Below, one piece after another: positions 39,044 to 49,088 of a DNA stretch of 64,000 bases. Source of the DNA: a virus. Within the stretch, counting starts at the first letter, position 1. Each line of letters opens with the position of its first letter. The notes beneath the pieces are model-generated. The model made no database searches. It was not told the DNA's origin and was given only the letters and a program-made list of their open reading frames with translations. A program made the position numbers and the translations under genes. Where the stretch lies: positions 1-64,000 of the IMG/VR virus record IMGVR_UViG_3300033150_000473. One strand, written 5' to 3'.

Positions 39044-42002
39044 ACTACCCCTGGCGGGGCTAGAAGCAACCTTCTTCCAAATCAATAAGTTCCTGACGGA
39101 CATCAAGCGCTACAACAAGGGTATCATCAGCGCCAAGACCACGACCAAAGCTGGCGCTCAGTCCATGACGGACAGCGCGCAGAAGATGGCGAAGGCGTGG
39201 GATCCGTTCGCGCACACCTTTGAAGACGTGAAGTCAGACGCCGAGAAACTTGGCGGCTCGCTGGAAGACCTGGGGAACAAAACGGCACGCCTCACTGTAC
39301 CTGCTGGGGAGGCAGCAGGCGCAGTCCGCGGCATGGCAACAGACCTGGAGATGGCTGGCTACCAGGTCGAAGTCGTAGAGCAAAAAGTAGAAGATGCCAC
39401 TGGCGTCTTTGAGGGTTTCCGCAAGTCCATGCTGGCTATGGGTGGCCTACGTGGCGGCATGATGTTCCGCTTTATGAAGGGCATGGGCGGCATGGCTGCT
39501 ACAACGGCTGTTGTGGGTTATGTAGCTATCCGCGCAGCCAAAGCCATTGGTAAAGCTACAGAGAAACTCGTAGAAGCCCTGGAGGGGATGGAGAGAACCG
39601 ACGTCGCCACCAGTTCCCTGGAGAAACTAGGACAGCAAGCAGGCGTCACGGCAGATGCCATAGTCGCAGGAGCGGTCATCGCCTCACGGTATACGCTCAA
39701 GAGTGCAGAGGTTACAGTCAGAGCAAACCAGTTGATACTGACCAGTCACCAGCAAGTAGTTTCTGCTATTCCTCGGTTGGCGGAGGCTGCTTTCGTCACA
39801 GCCCGTGCATTGGGCATGGAGACGAAAGATGTGCTGGATGATTGGATTGAAGCTATCACAGAGGGAGACGCAGCGACACTGGAGGCTGAGTACGGGTTCA
39901 AAGACATAGAGAAAGCGGTAGAGGATTACGCCAGAAGCATGGGTGTTGCCGAGGAAGACATAAAAGGCTTCGCGAGGGAACACATTGTACTCCAGGCTGT
40001 ACTAGGTCAGACTGAAGACTACACAAGCAGGCTGGGCGAGTCGAGCATAAAATCAGCGGGGATATGGCGCAAGTTCTGGGCCGACTTCAAAGATACCCTC
40101 GCTGAGAACCTGTACTTGCAGAGAAGAATATCGGATCTCTATGCCGAGATTGAGGAAAAGGGCATCGAGGTATCCAAAGAACGCGCAGGGGTCATTCAGG
40201 GAGAGCGCGGGCAAGTTCTTGATCTGATAGAAGTATATGAGGCGCTGCTCGAAGTGCTAGGAAGGGCTGCTCCCTCAGCGTTCGAGTTAGAGAAGTGGCG
40301 CAAGTATGGCGAATCTGGTCGGTTGGCGATAGAAGAACAGATGCTTGCCGAAAAGAATGCTGAGGGTTTTAGGGCGAGGGCGGCAGAGCGCGAAGAAGAA
40401 CGTGTCCTAGAAGTCCTCGATGCGCGGCAGGGATACCGCGACCAACTAGAAGCTGATCTCATCAGCCTCACGGGCTATGGACTGTCCTCCGAGAAGATAT
40501 TGGGGTTGATAGAGCAAAAAGCAGAGGGCCTAGACGCCCTGATGCTGCAACTTGGCGATGACATCCTGACGCCGAAAGGCAAGATTGCGCTCATTGAGTT
40601 CTTTGAAGGGGTATCCAGTATTGGTGAGGCTGCGGAGGAAGTTACAGCTAAACAACAAGAGATAAATGATGCTGTGAGCAGCTTCGTGGTCGAGGCGCTT
40701 GAGATGGGAATGCCCTACCAGGAAGCGTTGCGTTACGGCGAAGAGATGCGGACGCAACTGGAAGGACTGGGCGATCTCTCTACAGAGGAAGCACAAGCAG
40801 CAGCCAATGCAATCGTGGGCATCTTCACCAATATGCTCGACAGAATGGCGCAAAAGACAGATAGTTTCATCAAAGGATTGGTAGAGCGCTCTGCCGCCGA
40901 GTTTGGCAAGTGGGAAACGCAAACGGCGCGGAAAGCGATTACGATTGCCCCTTATGTGACCTTCGAACAGTACCAACAGTACGCTGAGGGCTACAACAAA
41001 GCCATGGAGGAATGGTACAGAAAATACCAACCCAACCTCTGGGGTGACAAAGCACAGTTTGATTTAGCCATCATCAAGAACCGCTGGGATAGTATTGCCA
41101 GTAGTATCACCCGCGCCGGTAAAGGCATAGGCACAAGCGTTTCATCCATGAAGAAGCTGGCCGATGAGACGTTGTTGGCTTCTAAGTACCTGGGCAAGTG
41201 GGCTACAGCATTCAAAGCAGGGCGCGGCGGTACAGGGGTGTTGGCGGCTTATGCGCGGCACGAGGAACCTCTTACGGCGGCATTGATAGACAAGTTGTGG
41301 GGGGAGCAGTTCGCGAAAGATTACGGACGCCCGCCAACTGAGGAAGATTGGAAGGCGCACTGGTACGAGTATTGGTATCCCAAAGAACTGTATCACGCTC
41401 CTGGTGCGCCCATCGGTGCAGCAGGAGGGCCTCTAGCCGAGGAAGCACGCAAACTACTCAGCGAACAGGGGCTTAAGGGCCTTGGCGACATCTACCAGGA
41501 TGAATACCTTCAGCGCAAAGGTTTACTTGGTGAGATGGATAAAGAGACACTGGCACGAGAAGACCAAGTTGAGGCGCTAGGCGACCTCACTGCCGCATTC
41601 CGTTCCGCTACAGAAGTATTCACACCACCAACAGGCGATGAAGAAGACAGTACAGAAGGCGCGGTTGGAGCAATAGTGAAGACAATCGCCAAGGAGCTGG
41701 GCGCGGGCTGGACCGGTATCCCTGAGTTCCAGCATGGTGGCCTCACCAGTGGCGCGGGCCTGGCATTCCTCCACGCTGGCGAGCTAGTCATCCCCCTCAA
41801 TAGACTAATTGACACGGTGTCTATGTACGCAGCCGGCGGCAACGGCGGCGGCCTCAGCATCCAGAACCTAAGCATCCCTGTGACGGTTGGCAGTGGCGCG
41901 TCTCCCACGGTCGCTAGAGACGTGCAGACTGCCGTCATTCATGCTATCAAGAACCGCGGCGGCACGGAGATGCGGCGTGCTGCACGGAGACTCGGACGAT
42001 AG
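39033..42002 (+). CDS. Tape measure protein
   Basis: A 989-residue mostly helical protein with a hydrophobic Gly/Met-rich region (about residues 140-175, GGLRGGMMFRFMKGMGGMAA) and a C-terminus with FQHGGLTSGAGLAFLHAGELVIPL, the G-x-G-x-HxGE.v motif common near the ends of tape measure proteins. At about 1.5 angstrom per residue, this predicts a tail near 150 nm. It follows the two chaperone-type frames as usual. Confidence 0.9.
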   Translation: MAGRLPLAGLEATFFQINKFLTDIKRYNKGIISAKTTTKAGAQSMTDSAQKMAKAWDPFAHTFEDVKSDAEKLGGSLEDLGNKTARLTVPAGEAAGAVRGMATDLEMAGYQVEVVEQKVEDATGVFEGFRKSMLAMGGLRGGMMFRFMKGMGGMAATTAVVGYVAIRAAKAIGKATEKLVEALEGMERTDVATSSLEKLGQQAGVTADAIVAGAVIASRYTLKSAEVTVRANQLILTSHQQVVSAIPRLAEAAFVTARALGMETKDVLDDWIEAITEGDAATLEAEYGFKDIEKAVEDYARSMGVAEEDIKGFAREHIVLQAVLGQTEDYTSRLGESSIKSAGIWRKFWADFKDTLAENLYLQRRISDLYAEIEEKGIEVSKERAGVIQGERGQVLDLIEVYEALLEVLGRAAPSAFELEKWRKYGESGRLAIEEQMLAEKNAEGFRARAAEREEERVLEVLDARQGYRDQLEADLISLTGYGLSSEKILGLIEQKAEGLDALMLQLGDDILTPKGKIALIEFFEGVSSIGEAAEEVTAKQQEINDAVSSFVVEALEMGMPYQEALRYGEEMRTQLEGLGDLSTEEAQAAANAIVGIFTNMLDRMAQKTDSFIKGLVERSAAEFGKWETQTARKAITIAPYVTFEQYQQYAEGYNKAMEEWYRKYQPNLWGDKAQFDLAIIKNRWDSIASSITRAGKGIGTSVSSMKKLADETLLASKYLGKWATAFKAGRGGTGVLAAYARHEEPLTAALIDKLWGEQFAKDYGRPPTEEDWKAHWYEYWYPKELYHAPGAPIGAAGGPLAEEARKLLSEQGLKGLGDIYQDEYLQRKGLLGEMDKETLAREDQVEALGDLTAAFRSATEVFTPPTGDEEDSTEGAVGAIVKTIAKELGAGWTGIPEFQHGGLTSGAGLAFLHAGELVIPLNRLIDTVSMYAAGGNGGGLSIQNLSIPVTVGSGASPTVARDVQTAVIHAIKNRGGTEMRRAARRLGR

Positions 42003-42013
42003 GAGAAAACACA

Positions 42014-42577
42014 ATGGCTGACTGCGACATTCCCGTCATCTCATTACCCTCAATAACGTGTCTCGCTGACCTGAAAGAGTGGGGCGTGCAAGCCGAAGCT
42101 GCGTTACAAGCGGCTATCGACCACGTGGTCGGCTGTGTCCAAGGCTTCGAGATACCCGATCTGGACATCTGCGTCAGCAAAGACGATCTCATTACATGTC
42201 CGATCACCTGCAACATGATGGACTTCGAGGGGGCAACTTATGCTGACGTAGGCGGGGTCTGTCAGCTACCGCTGCCTCCGAACTTGGGTGATTACGAGTT
42301 CCGTCACGGTACAGGGCTGATAACACCTGGTTACAGGAATGCGTGGAGAAGCACAGCAATCGTCTTTAGCACGCCGTTTACCACCGAACTGCTACATATG
42401 GCTGTGACAGTGACCTCTGCACCTGGTGGAGACAGTGGCGTTGATGTGAACGGCGAGGGTTACGGCATCATTGTCCAACTGGACTCTATGAGCGCCAATG
42501 GATGCACGGTTTGGATTTATAGAACTGGCGACGAGGACAGCACTGTAACCTTTACGTACTTCGCTATAGGACAATGA
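42014..42577 (+). CDS. Tail-tip or fibre-like protein (putative)
   Basis: A 187-residue product. The N-terminus is Cys-rich (CDIPVISLPSITC, CVQGFEIPDLDIC, CPITC), and a C-terminal beta domain (VTVTSAPGGDSGVDVNGEG...VWIYRTGDEDSTVTFTYFAIG) resembles small sugar-binding (H-type-lectin-like) sandwich ends of tail proteins. Unknown otherwise. Confidence 0.55.
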   Translation: MADCDIPVISLPSITCLADLKEWGVQAEAALQAAIDHVVGCVQGFEIPDLDICVSKDDLITCPITCNMMDFEGATYADVGGVCQLPLPPNLGDYEFRHGTGLITPGYRNAWRSTAIVFSTPFTTELLHMAVTVTSAPGGDSGVDVNGEGYGIIVQLDSMSANGCTVWIYRTGDEDSTVTFTYFAIGQ

Positions 42578-43707
42578 TACTAGCACAATTCGGTTCAAAA
42601 GCAGCAAAGGGCTGGCGACCTATTTGGTTCGACGGGCTTCTTGACGACCGTGACCAGACGGGCGGCAGTTCCAAGTCTGCGCAGATTGACTTGCCCTGGG
42701 GGGATTTCGCCTCTGACGGCTATGGGGCACATCGTTCCCCGCTGGAAGTCAACGCCATGAATGTCCAGGGGCAGGTCTACTGTTCCTCGCGGCAGACAGC
42801 GGATGAATGGGTGCGAGACATCCGCAGTCGTGTCGGCGTCAAAGACTGGCTCATGGGCTACAGGGGAGGCGGCTGCAAGTGCGGTGCTTGTGGGCCTTAC
42901 GTGCGCTGTTGTAACGTTTGTGGGGGTGAACAGTCAGTGCAGTGGTTCGCCCGTCAGGCGCGGCTGAAAAACGTGTCAATCACCCGCAATCCGCAATCGA
43001 GATACAACCCCGTGCCCGTGCAGATGACATTCGATCCCTACTCCCCCTGGCAGTTGATGTCCACTACCCGCTGGGCCTGGGGCGTGCCTAATAGTCTAGA
43101 CACTGTACCCTCAGACGCTTGCAATCCCCCCAGTATCGACGAGATGGCGTGGCCCTGTGTGTTTCCTCCATGTACATTACCACCACCGTCTCGGTTCTAC
43201 AGGCGCGAATTTACTTGGATAGAGAACTACTGTGTTGGCTACTGGTCGGCAGGCCGGTGGATTCGTGCTAGTATCGGAGAACCTACACAGCAGTTCACAC
43301 ACGGCGGCGAGGCTATCATCATCGTTGGCGGTGACACGTTCCCCATAAGCAGATTAGCTTTTACCAACTTCACGCGCTTGGAATTGACGGTCTGCTCACC
43401 CACTGGTTTCCAGTACAGCTTCACCGTTGACCAGGTATGTGGTGAGCCGCAGTATCTACTCATCTCGCCCTACGCCCCGCCACAGTTCCGGTATTGTCCT
43501 GTGAGCGACGACGAATGTCTCGATACAGTACCCACGGCGGAGTTTGCTGAGATCGCCCAGAACGGCGTGCCCGTGGCTGTGGATTCGCAGACGATGAACA
43601 TCCTCGGTCGCCTGTGGCCTGGTAGAAACATCTTGCGGTTCAACGGAATGCGGTTGCCAGGGCATCCTTTTCACTACTCGTATGATGTGGCCGAAGCGTT
43701 TCTGTAA
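42574..43707 (+). CDS. Distal tail protein-like
   Basis: A 377-residue product immediately after the tape measure region, with overlapping ATGA start. It is beta-rich, with a Cys cluster (KCGACGPYVRCCNVCGG, about residues 97-113) that could bind zinc or form disulfides. The layout (N-terminal belt domain then galectin-like half) and position fit a Dit-like baseplate ring protein, but it is not proven by motif. Confidence 0.6.
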   Translation: MILAQFGSKAAKGWRPIWFDGLLDDRDQTGGSSKSAQIDLPWGDFASDGYGAHRSPLEVNAMNVQGQVYCSSRQTADEWVRDIRSRVGVKDWLMGYRGGGCKCGACGPYVRCCNVCGGEQSVQWFARQARLKNVSITRNPQSRYNPVPVQMTFDPYSPWQLMSTTRWAWGVPNSLDTVPSDACNPPSIDEMAWPCVFPPCTLPPPSRFYRREFTWIENYCVGYWSAGRWIRASIGEPTQQFTHGGEAIIIVGGDTFPISRLAFTNFTRLELTVCSPTGFQYSFTVDQVCGEPQYLLISPYAPPQFRYCPVSDDECLDTVPTAEFAEIAQNGVPVAVDSQTMNILGRLWPGRNILRFNGMRLPGHPFHYSYDVAEAFL

Positions 43708-43716
43708 GGAGTAACC

Positions 43717-44145
43717 ATGTCTGAGCGCCAAGAAATCATCGACACCATTGACCAGGCAATACTAGCGCACGAGAGGAGGCTGGTTCGCGCCGAACTCAAG
43801 AAAGCCCAAAGTGAGACCAATCCAACCGCGGAGCTCGATACAGCAATCGGCTATGCGAGCAGGGAAATTGACAGGCTCCAAGTCTTAAAGTCGCGCATGG
43901 ACAACCACAACGGGCGCGTCACCCAGCGAGACCGCATGGACAAACTCTCTGCCCAGGTGGGCGAGGTCAAGGGGCAGATGATTGGCGTCAACGGCACGCT
44001 CAAGAACCAGGGCGTGATATTGGGCAGCATCAAGACTACGATTGATACGATTGAGAAAGAATGCCCGCTCTTTCGCGCCGACATGGAGGAAGGCGTACTG
44101 ACATTTGTCAGGAAGACAGATGACCATTCAAGTCTGGGACGATAA
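43717..44145 (+). CDS. Coiled-coil tail protein
   Basis: A 142-residue product that is almost all amphipathic helix: ILAHERRLVRAELKKAQ, then LDTAIGYASREIDRLQVLK and LKNQGVILGSIKTTIDTIEK. It probably forms a trimeric or dimeric rod at the tail tip. It overlaps the next gene by 26 nt. Confidence 0.65.
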   Translation: MSERQEIIDTIDQAILAHERRLVRAELKKAQSETNPTAELDTAIGYASREIDRLQVLKSRMDNHNGRVTQRDRMDKLSAQVGEVKGQMIGVNGTLKNQGVILGSIKTTIDTIEKECPLFRADMEEGVLTFVRKTDDHSSLGR

Positions 44146-45727
44146 CGACGACGTTTTCTTGGGTCGTCTAACATACCTCCGCGAGGTCACCGCACAACTG
44201 GTGCTCAGCGAAGCGGGCCAGTTCTCTGCCTCCGCGCCCTACGCCGAGTGGCGTGACCTCATGGAGATCGTGCCCAACTTCCAGCACGTGCGTCTTTACG
44301 GCCCTGAAGAACTGATGCATGGCATCTGGTTGACGCGCGACGACGACACTGGTATTCCAGGGCATCTAGAGATGGGCGGCGTCGATCTCCTGGAAGAACT
44401 CCGAGCACCTTGCCTGCCACCAGATTTCTACATTAGCCACTATCCTGCTACAGAGGCTATTGCTTGGTTGCTAGAGCAAAGCGGCACAGGCTGGGCAATC
44501 GGTGACACAACACTAGCTGCCGTAGGCTATGTATCAGTCAACCTCGGCGGCGAGAGTTACCTGAGCGCCGTCTTGGAGATTGCCGAACTCTCTGGTAACT
44601 ATGTGCGGCACAACGGTATAGACAGAAGCTTGGATGTATTTGCTACGCCGTTCCCTGTGGTGGCTACGATCCTGGGCATGTTGCCTGACGACGAGGAACT
44701 ACCCGCGGCTACAGGAAGAATCGTCGGAGCACCGTCACTGACGATAGATACTGGTGAAGTATTGCGTGGTGTCTATCCTCAGGGTGGTAGTATCATAGAC
44801 ACTGAGGGCAACGAGCAGGTATTACGGCCTACAGGTATAGAATCCCTGCCCGTAGGGTTTAGCTTCAATCGTGCGGGAGCTATTGTCAACAACTCTGTGA
44901 CCAAGGGCTTGTGGCGGATTGCTGAGTATCCATTGATTGAACCGCTGAGTAATCGCACTGTTACAGCAGACGGCGAAGTCGAAGCTACTGGCAACAACTT
45001 TATCACCTGCGAGGCATTACGACGCCCCAACAACAGCTTCTGGCTTGGGGGGATTCTAACTGTCGCTGATGTAGAATACAATGTCGTGTCTCATTCCGGT
45101 GCAACAGTCACGGGCGCTTGGGGTACTCAACCTATTGGTGCATCGTTCTCTGTGAAACGCGTCTTCGAGTACGATGCAGATGCTGAGAGCGAGGCGCGCC
45201 AAGACCTCGTAGATGCTGCGGTTGGGTTTATGAGCGCCAACAGCGAAGCATCACAACAACTCTCCGTCACTGTCGAGGGATTGGAAACTATACAGCCTGG
45301 TGATCAAGTGCGGCTAGAATGGATAGCAACAGCCGAGACACAAGACCTGATCACTGACGAACTGACACGTTACATCTTTGATGCCTTCCGCGGTGATTTG
45401 GTGGTCTGTTCCATCACTGTGTCGGTAAGTACAAAAACGGTGCATACTTTGGAGTTAGTCAAAGAGTTGCAGTTGATACCGACCGAAAGCGGTTTACGGG
45501 AGATACAAGCGTTAGCACAGATTTCAGGCCGTTACAACAGGGTGCTGAACGTCATGCCTGTGTCCCGCATGGACATCAACGCTGATGTGTTACGGTTGCG
45601 CCAGACCAAGACGCCACTTAGCGCAGGTGCAAGTGGTAGTCAGGGTGACATCTGTTGGGATGACAATTTTGTCTACATCGCAGTGGGTAACAACACTTGG
45701 AAGCGAGCCGCACTGGCAACTTGGTAA
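44120..45727 (+). CDS. Tail hub/tail-associated protein (Tal/gp37-like)
   Basis: A 535-residue product starting MTIQVWDDNDDVFLGRL. The N-terminal region (WRDLMEIVPNFQHVRLYG, HGIWLTRDDD) and LSAVLEIAELSGNYVR segment are typical of ReqiPepy6-gp37-like siphovirus tail proteins that form the hub below the distal tail ring. It ends with a module DICWDDNFVYIAVGNNTWKR often found at the end of fibre-attachment proteins. The 5 codons upstream of 44120 lack a start signal. Confidence 0.7.
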   Translation: MTIQVWDDNDDVFLGRLTYLREVTAQLVLSEAGQFSASAPYAEWRDLMEIVPNFQHVRLYGPEELMHGIWLTRDDDTGIPGHLEMGGVDLLEELRAPCLPPDFYISHYPATEAIAWLLEQSGTGWAIGDTTLAAVGYVSVNLGGESYLSAVLEIAELSGNYVRHNGIDRSLDVFATPFPVVATILGMLPDDEELPAATGRIVGAPSLTIDTGEVLRGVYPQGGSIIDTEGNEQVLRPTGIESLPVGFSFNRAGAIVNNSVTKGLWRIAEYPLIEPLSNRTVTADGEVEATGNNFITCEALRRPNNSFWLGGILTVADVEYNVVSHSGATVTGAWGTQPIGASFSVKRVFEYDADAESEARQDLVDAAVGFMSANSEASQQLSVTVEGLETIQPGDQVRLEWIATAETQDLITDELTRYIFDAFRGDLVVCSITVSVSTKTVHTLELVKELQLIPTESGLREIQALAQISGRYNRVLNVMPVSRMDINADVLRLRQTKTPLSAGASGSQGDICWDDNFVYIAVGNNTWKRAALATW

Positions 45728-45741
45728 CAGAGGAAATGGAT

Positions 45742-48700
45742 ATGCACAAACAGAAGCAACTTCTTCTCATAACCGCTGGCATACTTGTGGTTGCTGCGTT
45801 GCTAGGCTTGCGATCCTGTATGCGCGCGGAGGTAGTAGAGCCCCCAACACCAACAAGAGAACTGGTAGGCGCTCCGCCTGGCGGCGTAATAGGGCCATGG
45901 CCTGAGCATCAGTTTCCACGGCTCTATGCTACATGGCTACGCTGGGGCGACTGGACGCCTGACAGGGACATTGCTGCGCGCCATCACATCGTGGAGCTAC
46001 AATGCGGCGCAAAGGGGGATTCTGAAAGCCCCACGATTTGCGAGTACCTCAAGGCGGCCAACTCCGACCTGAAGCTGTACGTCTACATGCCCGCCAGTTT
46101 CGAGCAAAGCAACTGGGCTGACTGGATCTCCTGGGGCGCGCGGTATGACTGCCGCGGCTATAACGGGCAAGCCTGTGACGCGAATGCTTGCTGGTTAGAG
46201 GACGCTACAGGCACTAAGGTCAACATGGGGTATGGTGCTTGGGCGATGAACATGTCGCAGTACGGCGGCAGTGGAGCACCAGCAGCCCCATGGAACGAGA
46301 CTTATGCAGCCTATCTTGCAGGAGCCAACATCTGGGACAACGGAACGTGTGTTTGGGACGCAGTGCGTTTGGATGTAGCTGGTTATCACAAGCGGCAGAC
46401 GCATTATCCCTGGAACGTGGATGAAGACATTACCGCCGTAGGCGACCAGACTGAGCATGGCGGAGTTCCCCTGGGCATAGCTTGGATAAACCAGGAGTTC
46501 ACGGACGGCCTCAACAATGCGCTAAACACTTTTCTCGTAGCAGAGCCAAGCGCATACATCGGTGGCAACGGCATGTGGCAGACTGTTGACACAACGATGG
46601 CGGTTAGCCCATTTGCTGATGCCGGTTACGCTACGATTGCCATGAACGAGTGGTGGCCGTGGCAGGCCGCTTACGAGGACTGGTACGAAGATGGCCACTT
46701 GGCGCGCACCTGCGACTGGGAATGCCAGATGAAGCACTATCTAGATTGGCTGGATACAGTTGGCTCTGACGCTGTGTGGATTTCCCTTGGCTGCGATTAT
46801 CATAGCTACGGTCAGTACAAGACCATGCGCTATGGGCTTGGGTCAACGATGCTAGATGACGGGTACTTCTCGTATCAGAACAACTGCTACTCTGGATACT
46901 CAAACATCGAGCAGTACGACGAATACTGGGTAGACACCACCACAGCAACAACAGATTGGGATCTCTCTAACTTGGGCTACTGCGGCGATCCGGTCAACGC
47001 GGCCCTCTCACTGAACGACGGAGAAACACTACGCACCAAGATCGCTGACGGTGATGATCTGGATGCGGTATGTTGGTCTAGAGAGTTTGACAACTGCCTC
47101 GTGCTCGTGAACCCCACGGGAAGTTCTTGTACATTCACTGGATTGGGGACAACCTGGCAACACTTCTTGGGCACACAAGACCCAGCCATCAATAGCGGAG
47201 CACTTGTGTCTGCTTCTGAGGCTGTGGTTAGTCAGGACGCTGAGATACTGGTGCGTCGTTCAGGTGAACCAACCGTAACGCCAACATCAGGCCATACACC
47301 AACGCCGACATTGACACCAACAGCAACGATTACGCCCACCAACACACCAACGCCAACCTCGACGATCACGCCGACAGTCACACCAACGGCGACGCCGTGC
47401 TTTGCATCTTGGTACGAGCCTGACGAAACTGGCCCACCTGCATTGTGGGATGACGTGTGTACGTCTAGCACGGGTGTCGTAAACCTCTCTGGGGCATACG
47501 CTTGTGCTGGCGATAATAGCTACTGGCACTGGCACAACGAACCGACACCGACCCCTGGCGTTGCTTTCGTTAGCCACGATGTACCCATTACCGATACGGG
47601 GGACTTTGAGGCGTGCATCCGCACCACGGACACTTACACTACACCTGTTACAATAATGCGCGGCGTAGAGGTCAGTGGTACGTACCCGTGCACTAGTACA
47701 CTGCACAACGTGTGGCATGTCAATTACTCTGACCCAAGCTCAACTGATGCGCGGTTCTATTGTGACGTTTGTTCACCTGAACTCAGTTGGGGCATCGGGG
47801 CGCTTCCTGTTGACACCTGGACTACCCTGCGCGTCACGTGGGACTTGCCTGTTGACCCAGGCACAGGATCAATCGAGGTGCTCAAAGCTGGCGGCTCTGT
47901 TGTTAATGCTTCTGGGCTAAGCATGAAGGGCGCAGGCACGCACCACCAAGTCGAGGCGTGCCAGGTAGGTATCATCGACTGGGACAGTCAAGCTACTGGG
48001 CCAGACGATCTTTACAGCGATGAAGCCTATGACAGACAAAATACGGTGACATGTACGCCAACAACTACGCCTACAGTCACGCCGACACCAACGATCACAG
48101 CAACACCAACTCCAACTCCTACGAACACGGCAACGCCGACAGTTACACCCACGCATACGCCAGGGGCCTCACCGACACCAACACCCACGCCGGGGTATGG
48201 CACTGCAACGCCAACCGCCCAGGGTACGATGGTAACGCTACACGCAGGAGCAGATACGTTCCTGTGTGAATGCGAATGCGCAACCGGAACGCCACCTGCG
48301 ACAAATACGCCTACGCCGTATGCTGGCACAGCCACGCCAACCTGGACGGCAACGCCGACCTGGACACCGACGACCACGCCGACAAATACACCAACACCAA
48401 CAGCAACGACACCTCCGCCTGCTTGTTGGGAAACAAGTAACGAAGACCCAGTGCCGGGGGACTGGGATCTGGTTTTTGAGATTGGCAACAATTCTACCGT
48501 AACCCGCACAAATGCCCATGTGTTTGCGGGCGCGTATAGCTACGCGCATGCTATGCCTGGCACTGGAGTTGAAACAAGCGCGTGGGCAGCCACGTGCCTC
48601 ACCTGCACCACACCAACTACAACTGACTGGTTCACGGGGCACATCCGTTTCGGCGGCACCAACTGGGGTGCAGGGGTGTGGGATAGGGTGTTTTGGGAGA

Positions 48701-49077
48701 TGTCTGTTCCGTCAGAAGGAACGGTCGTGGCGAACATGCGACTGTGGATAGACGGCCCAGCAGGAGATGTAAAACTGTCTTGCCTCTCGCGGTTGTGCGA
48801 ACCAGCGCAAACATGGGACATTTTCACGGGCACGCTACAAACGAATCAGTGGTACACCTTTAGTGTCTCCATTGACTTGCCCCAGAACGTCGCAGACGGA
48901 ACAGTTGAAGCGTGGTGGGATGACGTGAAAGTGGTAGACTGGTCTGGGCCAACCGCCGATGCAGTTTGGCGCGAGCAAGAACGCATCTGTATCGGACACA
49001 TCAGATCGCACTGGTTCTACCACCCGCAGACAGATTATGTCGACGTGCTAACAGACTGTGGGTGTAGAGCCCCATGA
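45742..49077 (+). CDS. Large anchored protein: hydrolase-like domain, TP linkers, lectin-like domains
   Basis: An about 1110-residue product. It starts MHKQKQLLLITAGILVVAALLGLRSC, a membrane anchor or signal ending in a possible lipobox (LRSC). Then comes a TIM-barrel-like domain (RLYATWLRWGDW, LKLYVYMPASFEQ, VWDAVRLDVAGYH, about residues 50-480) like hypothetical glycosyl hydrolases. Three Thr/Pro-rich linkers of TPTPT type separate two or more jelly-roll domains, one pair ending with WCTL-like CGCRAP. These linkers are common in Chloroflexota surface proteins. It may be exported from the infected cell or be a tail protein that kept a host-derived anchor. Confidence 0.7.
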   Translation: MHKQKQLLLITAGILVVAALLGLRSCMRAEVVEPPTPTRELVGAPPGGVIGPWPEHQFPRLYATWLRWGDWTPDRDIAARHHIVELQCGAKGDSESPTICEYLKAANSDLKLYVYMPASFEQSNWADWISWGARYDCRGYNGQACDANACWLEDATGTKVNMGYGAWAMNMSQYGGSGAPAAPWNETYAAYLAGANIWDNGTCVWDAVRLDVAGYHKRQTHYPWNVDEDITAVGDQTEHGGVPLGIAWINQEFTDGLNNALNTFLVAEPSAYIGGNGMWQTVDTTMAVSPFADAGYATIAMNEWWPWQAAYEDWYEDGHLARTCDWECQMKHYLDWLDTVGSDAVWISLGCDYHSYGQYKTMRYGLGSTMLDDGYFSYQNNCYSGYSNIEQYDEYWVDTTTATTDWDLSNLGYCGDPVNAALSLNDGETLRTKIADGDDLDAVCWSREFDNCLVLVNPTGSSCTFTGLGTTWQHFLGTQDPAINSGALVSASEAVVSQDAEILVRRSGEPTVTPTSGHTPTPTLTPTATITPTNTPTPTSTITPTVTPTATPCFASWYEPDETGPPALWDDVCTSSTGVVNLSGAYACAGDNSYWHWHNEPTPTPGVAFVSHDVPITDTGDFEACIRTTDTYTTPVTIMRGVEVSGTYPCTSTLHNVWHVNYSDPSSTDARFYCDVCSPELSWGIGALPVDTWTTLRVTWDLPVDPGTGSIEVLKAGGSVVNASGLSMKGAGTHHQVEACQVGIIDWDSQATGPDDLYSDEAYDRQNTVTCTPTTTPTVTPTPTITATPTPTPTNTATPTVTPTHTPGASPTPTPTPGYGTATPTAQGTMVTLHAGADTFLCECECATGTPPATNTPTPYAGTATPTWTATPTWTPTTTPTNTPTPTATTPPPACWETSNEDPVPGDWDLVFEIGNNSTVTRTNAHVFAGAYSYAHAMPGTGVETSAWAATCLTCTTPTTTDWFTGHIRFGGTNWGAGVWDRVFWEMSVPSEGTVVANMRLWIDGPAGDVKLSCLSRLCEPAQTWDIFTGTLQTNQWYTFSVSIDLPQNVADGTVEAWWDDVKVVDWSGPTADAVWREQERICIGHIRSHWFYHPQTDYVDVLTDCGCRAP

Positions 49078-49088
49078 TGGGAGAAAAT

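Noticed and set aside
47280-48420. Tandem DNA repeats in the TP-linker coding regions
   Set aside because: They reflect repeated Thr-Pro codons, not a separate repeat element.
47232-48642. Long leftward frames opposite the TP-linker gene
   Set aside because: Val/Gly-rich products are the predictable antisense of repeated Thr/Pro codons.
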